The position numbers and the translations under genes are program-made. DNA of 64,000 nucleotides from Marinobacterium rhizophilum (lineage in GTDB: Bacteria > Pseudomonadota > Gammaproteobacteria > Pseudomonadales > Balneatricaceae): NCBI RefSeq assembly GCF_024397915.1, contig NZ_CP073347.1, positions 1,736,001 to 1,800,000 of the forward strand, in the 5' to 3' direction. The notes beneath the pieces were generated by a model. That model was not told the DNA's origin, searched no databases, and worked only from the letters and a program-made list of their open reading frames with translations. Of this stretch, positions 10,119 through 18,974 are shown in pieces (position 1 is the first letter of the stretch; every line of letters begins with the position of its first letter).

Positions 10119-10832
10119 TCAGCCATGCTGCTCTTCCTGCGTGCTGTTGACAGCTTGAAGCTTGGCTTCGATGTTGCGCCGCGCCGCACTGATGTGACGA
10201 CGCATCAGCAATTCCGCCAGTTCCGGATCCCGCGCATCGATCGCATCAACGATCTGGCGATGCTCTTTCAAAGCCCGCTTGGGGCGAGAGCTGGAAACAC
10301 TGAACTGATAGCGGTACATGCGTACCAGGTGGTACAGGTCGCTGCCCAGGATCTCCAGCAGCTTGGCATTCTTGCTGCCCTGGACAATGCGAAAATGAAA
10401 ATCCAGATCGCCTTCCTTCTGAAAATAGGCGCGGCCTTCCAGTTCTTCCACCGAACGCTCATGGGCATCCAGCAGATCCCGCAGCCCCTGAATTTCAGCT
10501 TCGGTCATGAACTCGGCCGCCAATCGGCAGGCCATGCCTTCGAGCGCTTCGCGCACCCGGTAAATCTCGACCAGCTCATTGGCCGACAGCTTCACCACCC
10601 GGGCGCCGATATGGGGCTTGCGCTCGATCAGGCGCAGACCTTCAAGCCGCCGCATGGCCTCGCGCAATGGCCCGCGACTGATGCCATAGACGCGCGCCAG
10701 TTCCGGCTCGCTGATCTTGTAACCCGGCGGCATCTCACCCTTGACGATCGCGGTGACGATTTCCTCGCAGACGCGGTCCGCCAGGGTCCGGGTTTCCATT
10801 TGAATTGATCGCACAATCGTTTTGTCTGTCAT
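10119..10832 (-). CDS. GntR/FCD-family regulator of the prp operon
   Basis: The 237-residue regulator has a winged helix at about residues 16-82 (LADRVCEEIVTAIVKGEMPPGYKISE, then a recognition helix ISRGPLREAMRRLEGL) and a C-terminal FCD effector domain. It is the first gene of the prp cluster, where Pseudomonas also has a GntR-type propionate regulator. METRTLADRV, eleven codons in, is an alternative start. Two TGTCGACA sites lie just upstream, so autoregulation is likely. The ligand, probably 2-methylcitrate or a related acid, is inferred. Confidence 0.88.
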   Translation of the reverse strand: MTDKTIVRSIQMETRTLADRVCEEIVTAIVKGEMPPGYKISEPELARVYGISRGPLREAMRRLEGLRLIERKPHIGARVVKLSANELVEIYRVREALEGMACRLAAEFMTEAEIQGLRDLLDAHERSVEELEGRAYFQKEGDLDFHFRIVQGSKNAKLLEILGSDLYHLVRMYRYQFSVSSSRPKRALKEHRQIVDAIDARDPELAELLMRRHISAARRNIEAKLQAVNSTQEEQHG

Positions 10833-10853
10833 AGGGACTCAAGAACTGAAGAC

Positions 10854-10861
10854 TGTCGACA
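10854..10861. promoter_or_regulatory. TGTCGACA operator copy 1 (prp promoter)
   Basis: The palindrome TGTCGACA lies 22 bp upstream of the GntR-regulator ATG. The same octamer recurs at 10926-10933 and upstream of the hydrolase. It is a likely binding site of the GntR regulator, by position and recurrence. Confidence 0.5.
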
Positions 10862-10923
10862 ATGTTTAAGTAAGGCCACCTTAACGCCACTCAAAACACA
10901 GGTCAACCGTCAATTTGATATAA

Positions 10924-10935
10924 AGTGTCGACACT
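10924..10935. promoter_or_regulatory. AGTGTCGACACT operator copy 2 (prp promoter)
   Basis: A perfect 12-bp palindrome about 90 bp upstream of the regulator start, in the AT-rich stretch expected to hold the prp operon promoter. The core is identical to the 18-bp palindrome before the hydrolase gene. Confidence 0.6.
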
Positions 10936-10982
10936 ATAGGTATAAACACCTATAAAAACGGCCTCACGTCCAGGATTCAGGC

Positions 10983-11855
10983 TCAGGTGTCGGCAGATTC
11001 CAGATACCGCAGCAACTCCGTTTCCATGGTCGCGGCAATCTGGCGCGGCTTCTGGAACGGCAGGGAGTGATCCGTGCCGGCGACCAGAAAGTAGTGCCAG
11101 TTGGGCAACCGCTCCGCCAGCTGGCGGTGGTACTGGTGCATGGGATCGACACTGCGCCCGCCGATAAAACTGCTGACATCCCCCTGGGCCGCGACCAGTG
11201 CATCCCGGTCCAGCTCGCCGATTGCCCGCGTAACCGCATTGAGTGCATTGGCAAACCCCTTGGGACGCGCCGCCAGGCGGGATACCATCATTTTTTCGGC
11301 TTCGGGCTTGATCTTTCGGTCCGGCGAGATGGCATCAAGAAACTGATAAACCCCCTGCTGCGCATTTGTACCCACCAGGTGGCCGACCGCAGCGCTATAG
11401 CGCTGGCGCAGTGCCACGGTGCTGGTCCAGTCCGGCCGATCCAGAATGGCGGACTCCAGCAGGTACTGCTTGCGAACCCGCGCCGACTGCTGCTGTTTGA
11501 ACAGCATGGCGACCAGCCCCCCCAGGGAGTAGCCGCCCAGGTCGAAGCCCTGCCAGCCAAGATGGTCAACCAGTGCCACCAGGTCCGCCACCAGCACCTG
11601 GATACCATAGGGGTGCTCCACCTGATCCGGGCTATGGGTATCCCCCATGCCACGCTGGTCGGGCACCAGAATCCAGCGCCACTGCCGGGTAAAGGCAGTC
11701 AGGGCATGCCAGGTATCAAGGCCGGCAACGCCGGCGCCGTGCAGCAACACCAGTTTGCGGTCGGATACTGCCGCCTCGTTGTGATAGAGCCGATAGCTCA
11801 GGTGCTGGTCCGCCAGCTTCAGGCAGTGCCTGTCTACAGAAAAAGGGTGACGCAT
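10983..11855 (-). CDS. Alpha/beta hydrolase, probable prp regulon member
   Basis: The 290-residue alpha/beta-fold hydrolase starts at MRHPFSVDRHCLKL. It has the oxyanion region LLHGAGVAGLDTW, the nucleophile elbow GYSLGGL and a C-terminal AGTDHSLPF likely to carry the catalytic His. There is no signal peptide, so it is probably cytoplasmic. The substrate cannot be told from sequence. It lies upstream of the GntR-prp operon on the same strand, with an 18-bp version of the prp operator about 70 bp before its start. A thioesterase or ester-hydrolase role linked to propionyl metabolism is possible but unproven. Confidence 0.85.
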   Translation of the reverse strand: MRHPFSVDRHCLKLADQHLSYRLYHNEAAVSDRKLVLLHGAGVAGLDTWHALTAFTRQWRWILVPDQRGMGDTHSPDQVEHPYGIQVLVADLVALVDHLGWQGFDLGGYSLGGLVAMLFKQQQSARVRKQYLLESAILDRPDWTSTVALRQRYSAAVGHLVGTNAQQGVYQFLDAISPDRKIKPEAEKMMVSRLAARPKGFANALNAVTRAIGELDRDALVAAQGDVSSFIGGRSVDPMHQYHRQLAERLPNWHYFLVAGTDHSLPFQKPRQIAATMETELLRYLESADT

Positions 11856-11923
11856 GCAGAAATCCTTGGTTAAGCACAGAGAGCGCAGGCCAAAAGGCGA
11901 GCCCGCAAAACCGCTCGAACACA

Positions 11924-11941
11924 CAAAGTGTCGACACTTTG
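11924..11941. promoter_or_regulatory. 18-bp palindromic operator upstream of the hydrolase
   Basis: The sequence caaagtgtcgacactttg is a perfect 18-bp palindrome 69 bp upstream of the hydrolase ATG. Its centre equals the two sites in front of the GntR regulator. It is the longest version of the motif and the best candidate for a high-affinity site. Confidence 0.65.
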
Positions 11942-12091
11942 AGCCCAGCGGCACAATTATAGCGCCCTCATCGGATCCTGCAGCCTTCTCAGGCGCGACA
12001 GGCCCCAGGCACCCGCACAGACAGCCGCGAACTCCATCCCTTACACAAATCCTGTAACCAGACCGATCAGAACCCAGCTTCCTCCAGCCTT

Positions 12092-12259
12092 CTAGGAGGC
12101 TGTCCGAGAATGTTAGCCGTAGCGAGAGCCGACTGATTTGAGCGGTTTTTTTTCGGTGTTTTAAGGCGAATAGTGGTTCTATTTAACGCAAAACAGCACA
12201 AAAAACAGCCAAACTCAGGTGGCTCGCAGTAGGTTGAGTACTGTCGGACAGCCTTCTAG
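12092..12259. mobile_element. MITE-like element with CTAG target duplication
   Basis: A 168-bp segment is bounded by inverted repeats: aggctgtccga at the left (12097-12107) and its complement tcggacagcct at the right (12244-12254). CTAG flanks both ends (12092-12095 and 12256-12259). The interior is AT-rich with no ORF. Size, terminal repeats and a 4-bp palindromic duplication fit a non-autonomous IS derivative. The left flank cagccttctag repeats the right end exactly, hinting at a remnant of a second end. No transposase gene is in the window, so the family cannot be set. Confidence 0.6.
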
Positions 12260-12322
12260 TGCATTGCCCCGGCGCCGCGGGTAGAATTGCGGCTTTGTTA
12301 CCGGCAGGCAGAAATCAGGCAC

Positions 12323-13699
12323 GTGATCAATCGCACCGCTTTAGACTACCGCGAAGACAGCAGTCCGCTGTTCGAGGCCATACGCGACCTCGGCAGCCCC
12401 GTCTGGCTGGACAGCGGCCGACCGCTCAGCCCCTACGGCCGCTTCGATATTCTCGCCGCCGCACCGGACTTTCTGGTGCGTTACAATCGCGGTACCCTGG
12501 AGCGGGTTCGCGATGGCGTCAGCCAAGCCCTGCCCGGCTCTCCCTTTGATGCCCTGAGACACCTGCTGGCCGAATACCCGGCGCCCGAATCCCAGGACGA
12601 CCTTCCCTTTTGCGGCGGCCTTATAGGCCACCTGGGGTATGACCTTGGGCGAGCACTGGAAGCACTTCCCGCCCTGGCGGGCGATGACATTGCCTTTCCG
12701 GAAATGCGCATGGGCTTCTACAGCTGGGCCATCGTTGTGGACCACCAGCGCGAGTGTGCCGAACTGATCGCCCACCCGAGCTGTAAACCCCGGCAGCTAG
12801 ACACCGTGCTGCAGCGCCTGCGCAACACCACCGGGCCCACATCCGCCCGTGAATTCAAACTGCGCGCGCACTTTAATAACGACCTTGCACCCGAAACCTA
12901 CAACCGCGCGCTGGCACGCATTGATGCCTACATAAAGGCCGGCGACTGCTACCAGGTCAACTTTACCCAGCGCTTCAGTTCCCATTTTGACGGCGACCCC
13001 TGGCAGGCCTATCAGATGTTGCGCCGGGCCGCTCCCACACCCTACTCGGCGTATCTGGAAAGCGAAGATGGTGCCGTGCTGTCACTGTCACCCGAACAGT
13101 TCTTGTGCACCGACCAGCACCAGGTCACCACCAAACCGATCAAGGGCACACGAGCCCGGGGCAACGACAGGGACACCGATGCGCAACTGAAACAGGAATT
13201 GCGCGAGTCCACCAAGGACAGGGCCGAGAATCTGATGATTGTGGACCTGATGCGCAATGACCTGGGCAAGGTCTGCGCACTGGGAACAGTCAAGGTACCG
13301 CGGCTGTTTGCGGTCGAGAGCTATGCCAATGTGCACCACCTGGTCACCACGGTGACCGGCACCCTGGCCGACCAGCAGCAGCCGCTTGATCTGCTGGAGC
13401 ATTGCTTTCCCGGTGGTTCGATCACCGGCGCGCCGAAAATTCGCGCCATGGAAATCATCGACGAACTGGAACCGCAGCGACGCAACATCTACTGCGGCTC
13501 CATCGGCTATATCAGCCTGTGCGGACGCATGGACACCAGCATCACCATCCGCACCCTGCTGTGCGAGCAGGATCGGATCTACTGCTGGGCCGGTGGCGGA
13601 ATCGTCGCCGATTCAGTGACCGAACAGGAGTATGCGGAGACCTACAGCAAGGTCAACAACCTGCTGAAAACTCTCGAAGCGACCCGGCCTGTCGATTAA
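12323..13699 (+). CDS. pabB: Aminodeoxychorismate synthase component I
   Basis: Together with PabA-supplied ammonia it converts chorismate to 4-amino-4-deoxychorismate for folate synthesis. The chorismate-binding enzyme motifs are clear: KPIKGTRARG (where PabB enzymes often carry a catalytic Lys), ENLMIVDLMRNDLG, the FPGGSITGAPK block and YCGSIGY near the end. I prefer the GTG start at 12323 (458 residues) because family members begin near that point; a TTG at 12287 would add 12 residues. It directly follows the small mobile element, whose insertion may have affected its promoter. Confidence 0.93.
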   Translation: MINRTALDYREDSSPLFEAIRDLGSPVWLDSGRPLSPYGRFDILAAAPDFLVRYNRGTLERVRDGVSQALPGSPFDALRHLLAEYPAPESQDDLPFCGGLIGHLGYDLGRALEALPALAGDDIAFPEMRMGFYSWAIVVDHQRECAELIAHPSCKPRQLDTVLQRLRNTTGPTSAREFKLRAHFNNDLAPETYNRALARIDAYIKAGDCYQVNFTQRFSSHFDGDPWQAYQMLRRAAPTPYSAYLESEDGAVLSLSPEQFLCTDQHQVTTKPIKGTRARGNDRDTDAQLKQELRESTKDRAENLMIVDLMRNDLGKVCALGTVKVPRLFAVESYANVHHLVTTVTGTLADQQQPLDLLEHCFPGGSITGAPKIRAMEIIDELEPQRRNIYCGSIGYISLCGRMDTSITIRTLLCEQDRIYCWAGGGIVADSVTEQEYAETYSKVNNLLKTLEATRPVD

Positions 13700-13759
13700 G
13701 GCACGCGCAACCGCTTCAGGTGATGGCCGCCTCGACAGCGGCCACAGCCCCCTATCCAC

Positions 13760-15733
13760 TCAAGCATCGACTTCCCCGTTACAGTCGTTGTCCAGCCCAT
13801 CGTTTCGCCGCCGCCCCTTCTCGTTGAAGCCAGGGTAGACGTCAGCATTGCTATCGTCGCAATCACCGTCCTCGACACAGACGCCGTCACCATCGGCGTC
13901 GGTGCAGGTACCACCGGGATCCGGTACACCATCAGTGGTCCCGCTGCTTTTGCCTCTTCGCTTGACCTCAACCGGCAAACTGATCACATCGGTATTCGCC
14001 AGCATATCAGTGACGGTTAACTCAACCGTATATACACCGGGCGCTGCGTAACTGTGGGTCGGACTTGTGTCGGCTGAATCTCCCCCATCACCAAATTCCC
14101 ATGCAAAAGCGAGGGCTCCGGTTCCGGAAGACAGATTACTGAAATCACATTGCAGCCTGTTACAGGCATAACTGAAGCCAGCCATAGGGCCCTCCGCCGG
14201 CGGTGGCGGTGGCTCGGACACCGCAGTCAGTGCGCCGTAAAGATTCAAGCGGCCATGTTGCGACCAGGCCAGCATGTTTTGCCCCAGGGCTCCGGTAGTA
14301 TCCGCGCCGCCTTCGAGCATGGTGCGCACAACCTGGTTGCAGCCGGCTCCTTGGGCATCACTGCAAAGCTGCGGATCGCCTAACTGGGTTTCGAACAGGT
14401 AACCCCAGACCAGAGCGGCAGCGCCCGCCACATGAGGGCTGGCCATTGAAGTACCTGAAAACCAGTCGAGACAGGCATCATTATCGGGATCAAAAAAGAG
14501 TCCGAGTATTTCAGCATAGAAAATGCAGAGATCGTTCTGGATCGTGGAAATGATATTATCGCCGGGCGCCAGCAACGAAACCCAGTTATTGCCAAAGGTA
14601 GAGAACGACGCCCGATCATCGTAGCGGTCCGTGGCACCGACAGCTATCACCTCCGGGTAGGCGGCCGGATAAACCAGAGCAGTGTCGTTCCCGTTGCCGG
14701 CGGCGGCAACCAGTACCGCGCCTTTTGACCAGGCATAGGCTACAGCGCTCGCCTCTGCCGGATTGGCGCCACCGATTCCGGCCGGCTCCCCATCGGCATC
14801 GACCAGATCACTGGCATAACTCATGTTGATGACGTGGTAGCCCTGGTCCGCAGCATAGGTGATCGCTGCAGCTGACGCCGACACGGGACAAACGCCGACA
14901 ATGACGTAGTAATCAATACCGGGAAACGGATAATAAGCATATTCGAAACAGGCTTTCAGGCTCCCGACTGAACTGTGCCAGCCAACGCCGGCAATACCTA
15001 TATCGTTATCGGTTTGCGCTGCGGCAATCCCGGCCACGTGGCTACCATGCCCAACCACATCCAGCACCGTGGGGCTGTACTGCTCGACAAAACTCACCTG
15101 CTCGCTGCACTTGCCCGTCGCAGTGTCGAACTCAATACTCCCCTGAGGGTTTGTCGCTACGTCCCGGCAATCAACACCGGTATCAAGAATAGCGATTTTG
15201 ACCGCAGGGTTTCCCTGATAAAGATCCCAGGCTTCGGGAGCGTCAATGTCCGCATCCGGCGACCCCGTGACGGGCACGGCCCCAATAAGCGGATCCGGAT
15301 AGGTGTGAACCTGCCCGGTATTGTTGAGCGCCCACTGCTCGGCAAAGTAGTCGTTTATGGCGCCACCAGGCGGGTCCTGCCCTTCGTTCGGAATTGTCAG
15401 GATTCTGTAGGCGTCGGCCTGAGCAAAGAGCACGTTCGGATTGCGCTGATAAAGCGCGACCCGGTCCAGCACGGTACCCGCCGGCACCTGAAGTACATGC
15501 ACATCCAGCCCGGGAATGGTGCGCAGATGACGGTCACGCCCCTCGCGGGCCAGTGACGCCATCTCGGCTGCCGCGCTACCGGGCTTGAACCTGACCAGTA
15601 TCCGGTCGGGGGCAAATGTGGGGGGCGGCGAGGAATGAACCCGCGCGGGGTCATGGGAAGGCAGCGCCAGGACCTGGCCTGCCTGAGTTAAAAACATTAG
15701 AAGAGCAACTGAAAGGGCTATCAAATGGGGCAT
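13760..15733 (-). CDS. Exported S8 subtilisin-like protease with PKD and metal-binding tail
   Basis: A 657-residue secreted serine protease. The start MPHLIALSVALLMFLTQAGQ gives a signal peptide, followed by an I9-like prodomain region. The S8 catalytic triad is Asp 184 (AILDTGVD), His 229 (VVGHGSHVAGIAAA) and Ser 429 (FSGTSMASPHVAGAA), with oxyanion Asn 347 (AAAGNGND). A PKD domain spans about 516-590 (WEFGDGG..PTHSY..GVYTVELTVTD). The tail DADGDGVCVEDGDCDD then DGLDNDCNGEVD is an Asp-rich MopE-type putative calcium-binding motif. It is likely a scavenging extracellular protease. It interrupts the common pabB-thrH order, suggesting a lineage-specific insertion. Confidence 0.92.
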   Translation of the reverse strand: MPHLIALSVALLMFLTQAGQVLALPSHDPARVHSSPPPTFAPDRILVRFKPGSAAAEMASLAREGRDRHLRTIPGLDVHVLQVPAGTVLDRVALYQRNPNVLFAQADAYRILTIPNEGQDPPGGAINDYFAEQWALNNTGQVHTYPDPLIGAVPVTGSPDADIDAPEAWDLYQGNPAVKIAILDTGVDCRDVATNPQGSIEFDTATGKCSEQVSFVEQYSPTVLDVVGHGSHVAGIAAAQTDNDIGIAGVGWHSSVGSLKACFEYAYYPFPGIDYYVIVGVCPVSASAAAITYAADQGYHVINMSYASDLVDADGEPAGIGGANPAEASAVAYAWSKGAVLVAAAGNGNDTALVYPAAYPEVIAVGATDRYDDRASFSTFGNNWVSLLAPGDNIISTIQNDLCIFYAEILGLFFDPDNDACLDWFSGTSMASPHVAGAAALVWGYLFETQLGDPQLCSDAQGAGCNQVVRTMLEGGADTTGALGQNMLAWSQHGRLNLYGALTAVSEPPPPPAEGPMAGFSYACNRLQCDFSNLSSGTGALAFAWEFGDGGDSADTSPTHSYAAPGVYTVELTVTDMLANTDVISLPVEVKRRGKSSGTTDGVPDPGGTCTDADGDGVCVEDGDCDDSNADVYPGFNEKGRRRNDGLDNDCNGEVDA

Positions 15734-16067
15734 GGCGCTGACCTCCGCCCTGCCACCGGCACACGCCTGTGCAACCGGCTTGCTCCACCTCCGTGCGGGA
15801 GTCAGACAGAGCTGTTTTCGCTGCCACCGGCAAATCGCCGTGACCGAAACCAACCCCCTGCAGCGAACTACCCCTTCCCTGACTTCCAGGCACCGCAAGG
15901 AATTCCGTGGTGGAGTACAGCACGTACCTCCGACCAGCCTGGAGCGAACATGAAACGGCAAGGAGCCTGCAACGCGCCAGAACCGGCCCCGTAAAGTCTA
16001 GCGCACCGACCCTGCAAGCCACGAACAGGCAACCGGCAAATAATTCATGTGCGACAGCAGATACAGG
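15734..16067. other. Intergenic region, protease upstream / thrH downstream
   Basis: 334 bases with no convincing gene. It must hold the protease promoter on the minus strand and the end of the thrH transcript. I see no strong terminator or repeat. Short forward reading frames here are arginine/proline-rich and look like noise. Confidence 0.5.
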
Positions 16068-16685
16068 CTACAGTTTCAGGTTCCGCTCACTCGCCTTGAG
16101 AAACTCGCGCTTGAGGTCCGCAAAGGTCTGCACCGCCGGAAACTGCCCAAACTCGGCGATAACATTGGCGGGCGCATGAAACAGGACACCGGCCTCGGCC
16201 TGGGCCAGCATGGTGGTATCGTTGTAGGAGTCCCCGGCGGCGATCACCCGGTAGTTGAGCAGCTGAAACGCCCGCACGGACTGCCGCTTGGGGTCTCGCT
16301 GGCGCAACCGGTAGCCGGTGATCCGCCCAGCTTCGTCGGTCTCCAGCCTGTGACACAGCAGCGTCGGATAGCCCAGCTGCTGCATCAGGGGAGCGGCAAA
16401 TTCATAGAAGGTATCGGACAGGATCACCACCTGGAAACGCTCGCGCAGCCAGTCGATGAACTCCCGCGCACCCTCCAGCGGCTTGAGCCGACTGATGGTC
16501 TGCTGGATTTGCGGCAATGTGAAGCCATGCTCATCGAGGATACGCAGGCGCTGACGCATCAGCACATCGTAATCAGGGATATCCCGGGTGGTGGCTTTGA
16601 GGGCATCGATGCCCGTTTCTTCTGCGAATGCGATCCAGATTTCCGGGACCAGTACACCTTCCAGATCAAGACAGGCCAGCTCCAC
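16068..16685 (-). CDS. thrH: Phosphoserine phosphatase / homoserine phosphotransferase ThrH
   Basis: HAD-family enzyme that dephosphorylates phosphoserine and can transfer the phosphate to homoserine, linking serine and threonine synthesis. I choose the GTG start at 16685 (VELACLDLEGVLVPEIW), with AAGGAG 7 nt upstream, giving 205 residues, the family length. HAD motif I is CLDLEGVLV (where DxDGT is normal), then ILSDTFYEF and AAGDSYNDTTML. It lies next to cysB as in Pseudomonas. A 10-bp hairpin lies just upstream of the start. Confidence 0.95.
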   Translation of the reverse strand: MELACLDLEGVLVPEIWIAFAEETGIDALKATTRDIPDYDVLMRQRLRILDEHGFTLPQIQQTISRLKPLEGAREFIDWLRERFQVVILSDTFYEFAAPLMQQLGYPTLLCHRLETDEAGRITGYRLRQRDPKRQSVRAFQLLNYRVIAAGDSYNDTTMLAQAEAGVLFHAPANVIAEFGQFPAVQTFADLKREFLKASERNLKL

Positions 16686-16703
16686 ATCAGTCTCCTTAGC
16701 GTA

Positions 16704-16732
16704 ATTGACGGGCAACAACATCGCCCGTCAAT
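16704..16732 (-). promoter_or_regulatory. Hairpin immediately before thrH
   Basis: A perfect 10-bp inverted repeat (attgacgggc / gcccgtcaat, 9-nt loop) lies between cysB and thrH and ends 18 nt before the thrH GTG, with no T run. It may stabilise or attenuate the cysB-thrH message. Confidence 0.45.
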
Positions 16733-16789
16733 CTACCCTCTGCCCCGCAGGCACGCAAGCCGGCGACCCGCAGCGACACAGAAGCTGGA

Positions 16790-17764
16790 CTACATCTCCG
16801 GCAGCACCTGCCCGGCAAAGATGGCGTCGATCTCGGCGCGGCTTGAGCACGCCTGCACCTGGCGCACCACGTCTTCAGTCAGGTGGGGCGCGAACTTCTG
16901 AATGAAGTAGTACATGTAGCCGCGCAGAAAGGTCCCCTTGCGAAAGCCGATGCGCGTAGTGGATGCCTCGAACAGGTGACTGGCATCCAGCGCCACCAGG
17001 TCGCTGTCGATATCCGGCTCGTAAGCCATGGTGGCGATAATGCCAACGCCCAGCTTGAGCCGCACATAGGTCTTGATGACATCGGAGTCGACGGCGGTGA
17101 AAATCACCTTGGGCGTCAAGCCTTCCCGCACGAAGGCATCATCGAGCTTGGAGCGCCCGGTAAAACCGAACACGTAAGTCACCAGTGGATACTCCGACAG
17201 CTCCTTGAGCGTCAGCCTGGACACCTGGCACAGGGGGTGATCCTTGGGCACCACCACCGAACGGTTCCAGCGGTAACAGGGCATCATGATCAGATCACTG
17301 AAGTGGGACATGGCCTCGGTGGCAATGGCGAAGTCCACGGTGCCATCGGCGGCCATTTCGGAAATCTGCATCGGCGTCCCCTGATGCATGTGCAGCGAAA
17401 CGTCGGGATAACTCTTGATGAACTGGGTAATGGACCAGGGCAGCGCGTAGCGCGCCTGGGTATGGGTGGTGGCAACAGCCAGACTGCCCTTGCGCTCATC
17501 GCTGAACTCCTGGGCCACCTGCTTGATGCTTTCCACTTTTTGCAGAATCTCGCCGGCGACCGCCAGTATGGCTTCACCGGCGGTGGTCACACGCGTCAGG
17601 TGCTTGCCGCTGCGCGCAAAGACTTCCACGCCCAGCTCATCTTCCAGCAGACGAATCTGCTTGCTGATCCCTGGCTGGGAGGTATACAGACTTTGCGCGG
17701 TCGCCGACACATTGAGGTCGTGCTTGGCGACCTCACAGATATAACGCAATTGCTGAAGTTTCAT
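16790..17764 (-). CDS. cysB: LysR-type regulator of cysteine/sulfur assimilation
   Basis: Regulates sulfate uptake and reduction genes in response to N-acetylserine. The 324 residues start MKLQQLRYICEVAKHDLNVSATAQSLYTSQPGISKQI, essentially diagnostic of CysB, with the winged helix in residues 1-60 followed by a two-lobed inducer domain. Its neighbour is thrH, as in pseudomonads; serine is the cysteine precursor, which gives the pairing a metabolic logic. Confidence 0.97.
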   Translation of the reverse strand: MKLQQLRYICEVAKHDLNVSATAQSLYTSQPGISKQIRLLEDELGVEVFARSGKHLTRVTTAGEAILAVAGEILQKVESIKQVAQEFSDERKGSLAVATTHTQARYALPWSITQFIKSYPDVSLHMHQGTPMQISEMAADGTVDFAIATEAMSHFSDLIMMPCYRWNRSVVVPKDHPLCQVSRLTLKELSEYPLVTYVFGFTGRSKLDDAFVREGLTPKVIFTAVDSDVIKTYVRLKLGVGIIATMAYEPDIDSDLVALDASHLFEASTTRIGFRKGTFLRGYMYYFIQKFAPHLTEDVVRQVQACSSRAEIDAIFAGQVLPEM

Positions 17765-17873
17765 TGGCCGGCCTGACCTCGCATCCTGGCTGTTAACGTA
17801 TCACCACTCATACCTAAAAAGGCAGAGACTTATAACAGTATAGAATAAGATGGACAGGGCCCCAACCACCGAT

Positions 17874-18974
17874 CTACAGCCTGGCAGTGGCTCGCTTGAG
17901 CTCTTCGTCCTGGGTAATCAGGCGCTTTTCCTGGGCAACGACCTTGGCATTCACCCGCAACAACTCTTCTTCCCGGGCCTGCACCTGCGCTCGCAGCGCA
18001 TTTTCCCGCCGCGCCGCTTCACTGGAAGCACTGGCGCCGCGCTGCACCTGCTGCTTCAGGTCAGCTTCAAGCTCCTTGACCCTGTCATCCAGGCGCTTGC
18101 TGCGATTCGCCTCGGACAGCAGGTTTGCGTTCACCTTGGACAACTCGCGCTGCTGAGTGGCGATTTCCTGCTGTGCCGCCTTAAGCTCGTCCTCGAGACT
18201 GCGAATGCTGGCCTGCAGCGTATCTATGCGACTGTCCTTCTTGGCCTGCATGGCCTGCAGGTCACTGATCTCCCGCGCCAGCACCGATTCCTTCTTGCCA
18301 AACTCGTCGCGCAGCTTTTCCTGCAGCGAGCGGTAATGCTTAACGTCCGCCTCGCTCTTGGCCAGCGCCTCCAGGTTGTGGCGCTGTTCATCCTTGATAC
18401 GCATGTCAAAGCCGCGCTTGGCATCCTCATAGGTCTTGTGCAGGTGCTCCAGCTCCTGCTCAAGGTGCAGGCGTTGAGCCTCTTCCTTGGCAAAGCGCGC
18501 CGCCTCGGAGGTCAGGCTGTTCTTCAGATGAGCGGATTCCGCCTCTGCCGCCTTGCTGGCACTGACCGCCTTCTCGAGCTTCAGAACCTGCTCGCGATAG
18601 CGCGCCTCCAGCTCCTGGTAGTGATCGTGGGACTGCTTGAGCGCATCTTCCGACACCCGGCGCTCGGCTTCGGCACCGTACTCCGCATGACGCTTGACCA
18701 GTGTCACCGCCGAGGATGCCTCCTGCACCGCCTGCTGCCAGACGCGGGAAAACGCCGCTGCCAGGCTGTCCGGCACTTCCGGAATCGGCGTAACCGCCGC
18801 ATCGAGCCCTACCCGCTCGGACAGGGTCTGCCACCACAGCGCCAGACAGGCTTCTATCTGTGCCGTTTCTGCATCCAGCTGTCGCTCAATCAGTGCTGCC
18901 GTGGGTGACTGACCACTGAGCAGCAACTGATCGGCTGTATGGAATACCTGTTGTTTCAACTCATCGTTACTCAT
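17874..18974 (-). CDS. KfrA-like N-terminal domain, long coiled-coil protein
   Basis: 366 residues starting MSNDELKQQVFHTADQLLLSGQSPTAALIERQL. The first about 110 residues resemble the KfrA N-terminal DNA-binding fold. The rest (about 120-366) is almost entirely heptad-rich, charged coiled coil (Lys, Glu, Gln, Arg, Ala). KfrA-type proteins are plasmid or chromosomal DNA-binding proteins with filament-like tails, so a DNA-organising or regulatory role is plausible. The start overlaps the rluC stop by 8 bp, so it is co-transcribed and translationally coupled. The function is not established. Confidence 0.78.
   Translation of the reverse strand: MSNDELKQQVFHTADQLLLSGQSPTAALIERQLDAETAQIEACLALWWQTLSERVGLDAAVTPIPEVPDSLAAAFSRVWQQAVQEASSAVTLVKRHAEYGAEAERRVSEDALKQSHDHYQELEARYREQVLKLEKAVSASKAAEAESAHLKNSLTSEAARFAKEEAQRLHLEQELEHLHKTYEDAKRGFDMRIKDEQRHNLEALAKSEADVKHYRSLQEKLRDEFGKKESVLAREISDLQAMQAKKDSRIDTLQASIRSLEDELKAAQQEIATQQRELSKVNANLLSEANRSKRLDDRVKELEADLKQQVQRGASASSEAARRENALRAQVQAREEELLRVNAKVVAQEKRLITQDEELKRATARL

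Noticed and set aside
13724..13744. Hairpin between pabB and the protease as terminator
   Set aside because: A 7-bp GC stem with no T run on either strand; too weak to call a terminator for either convergent gene.
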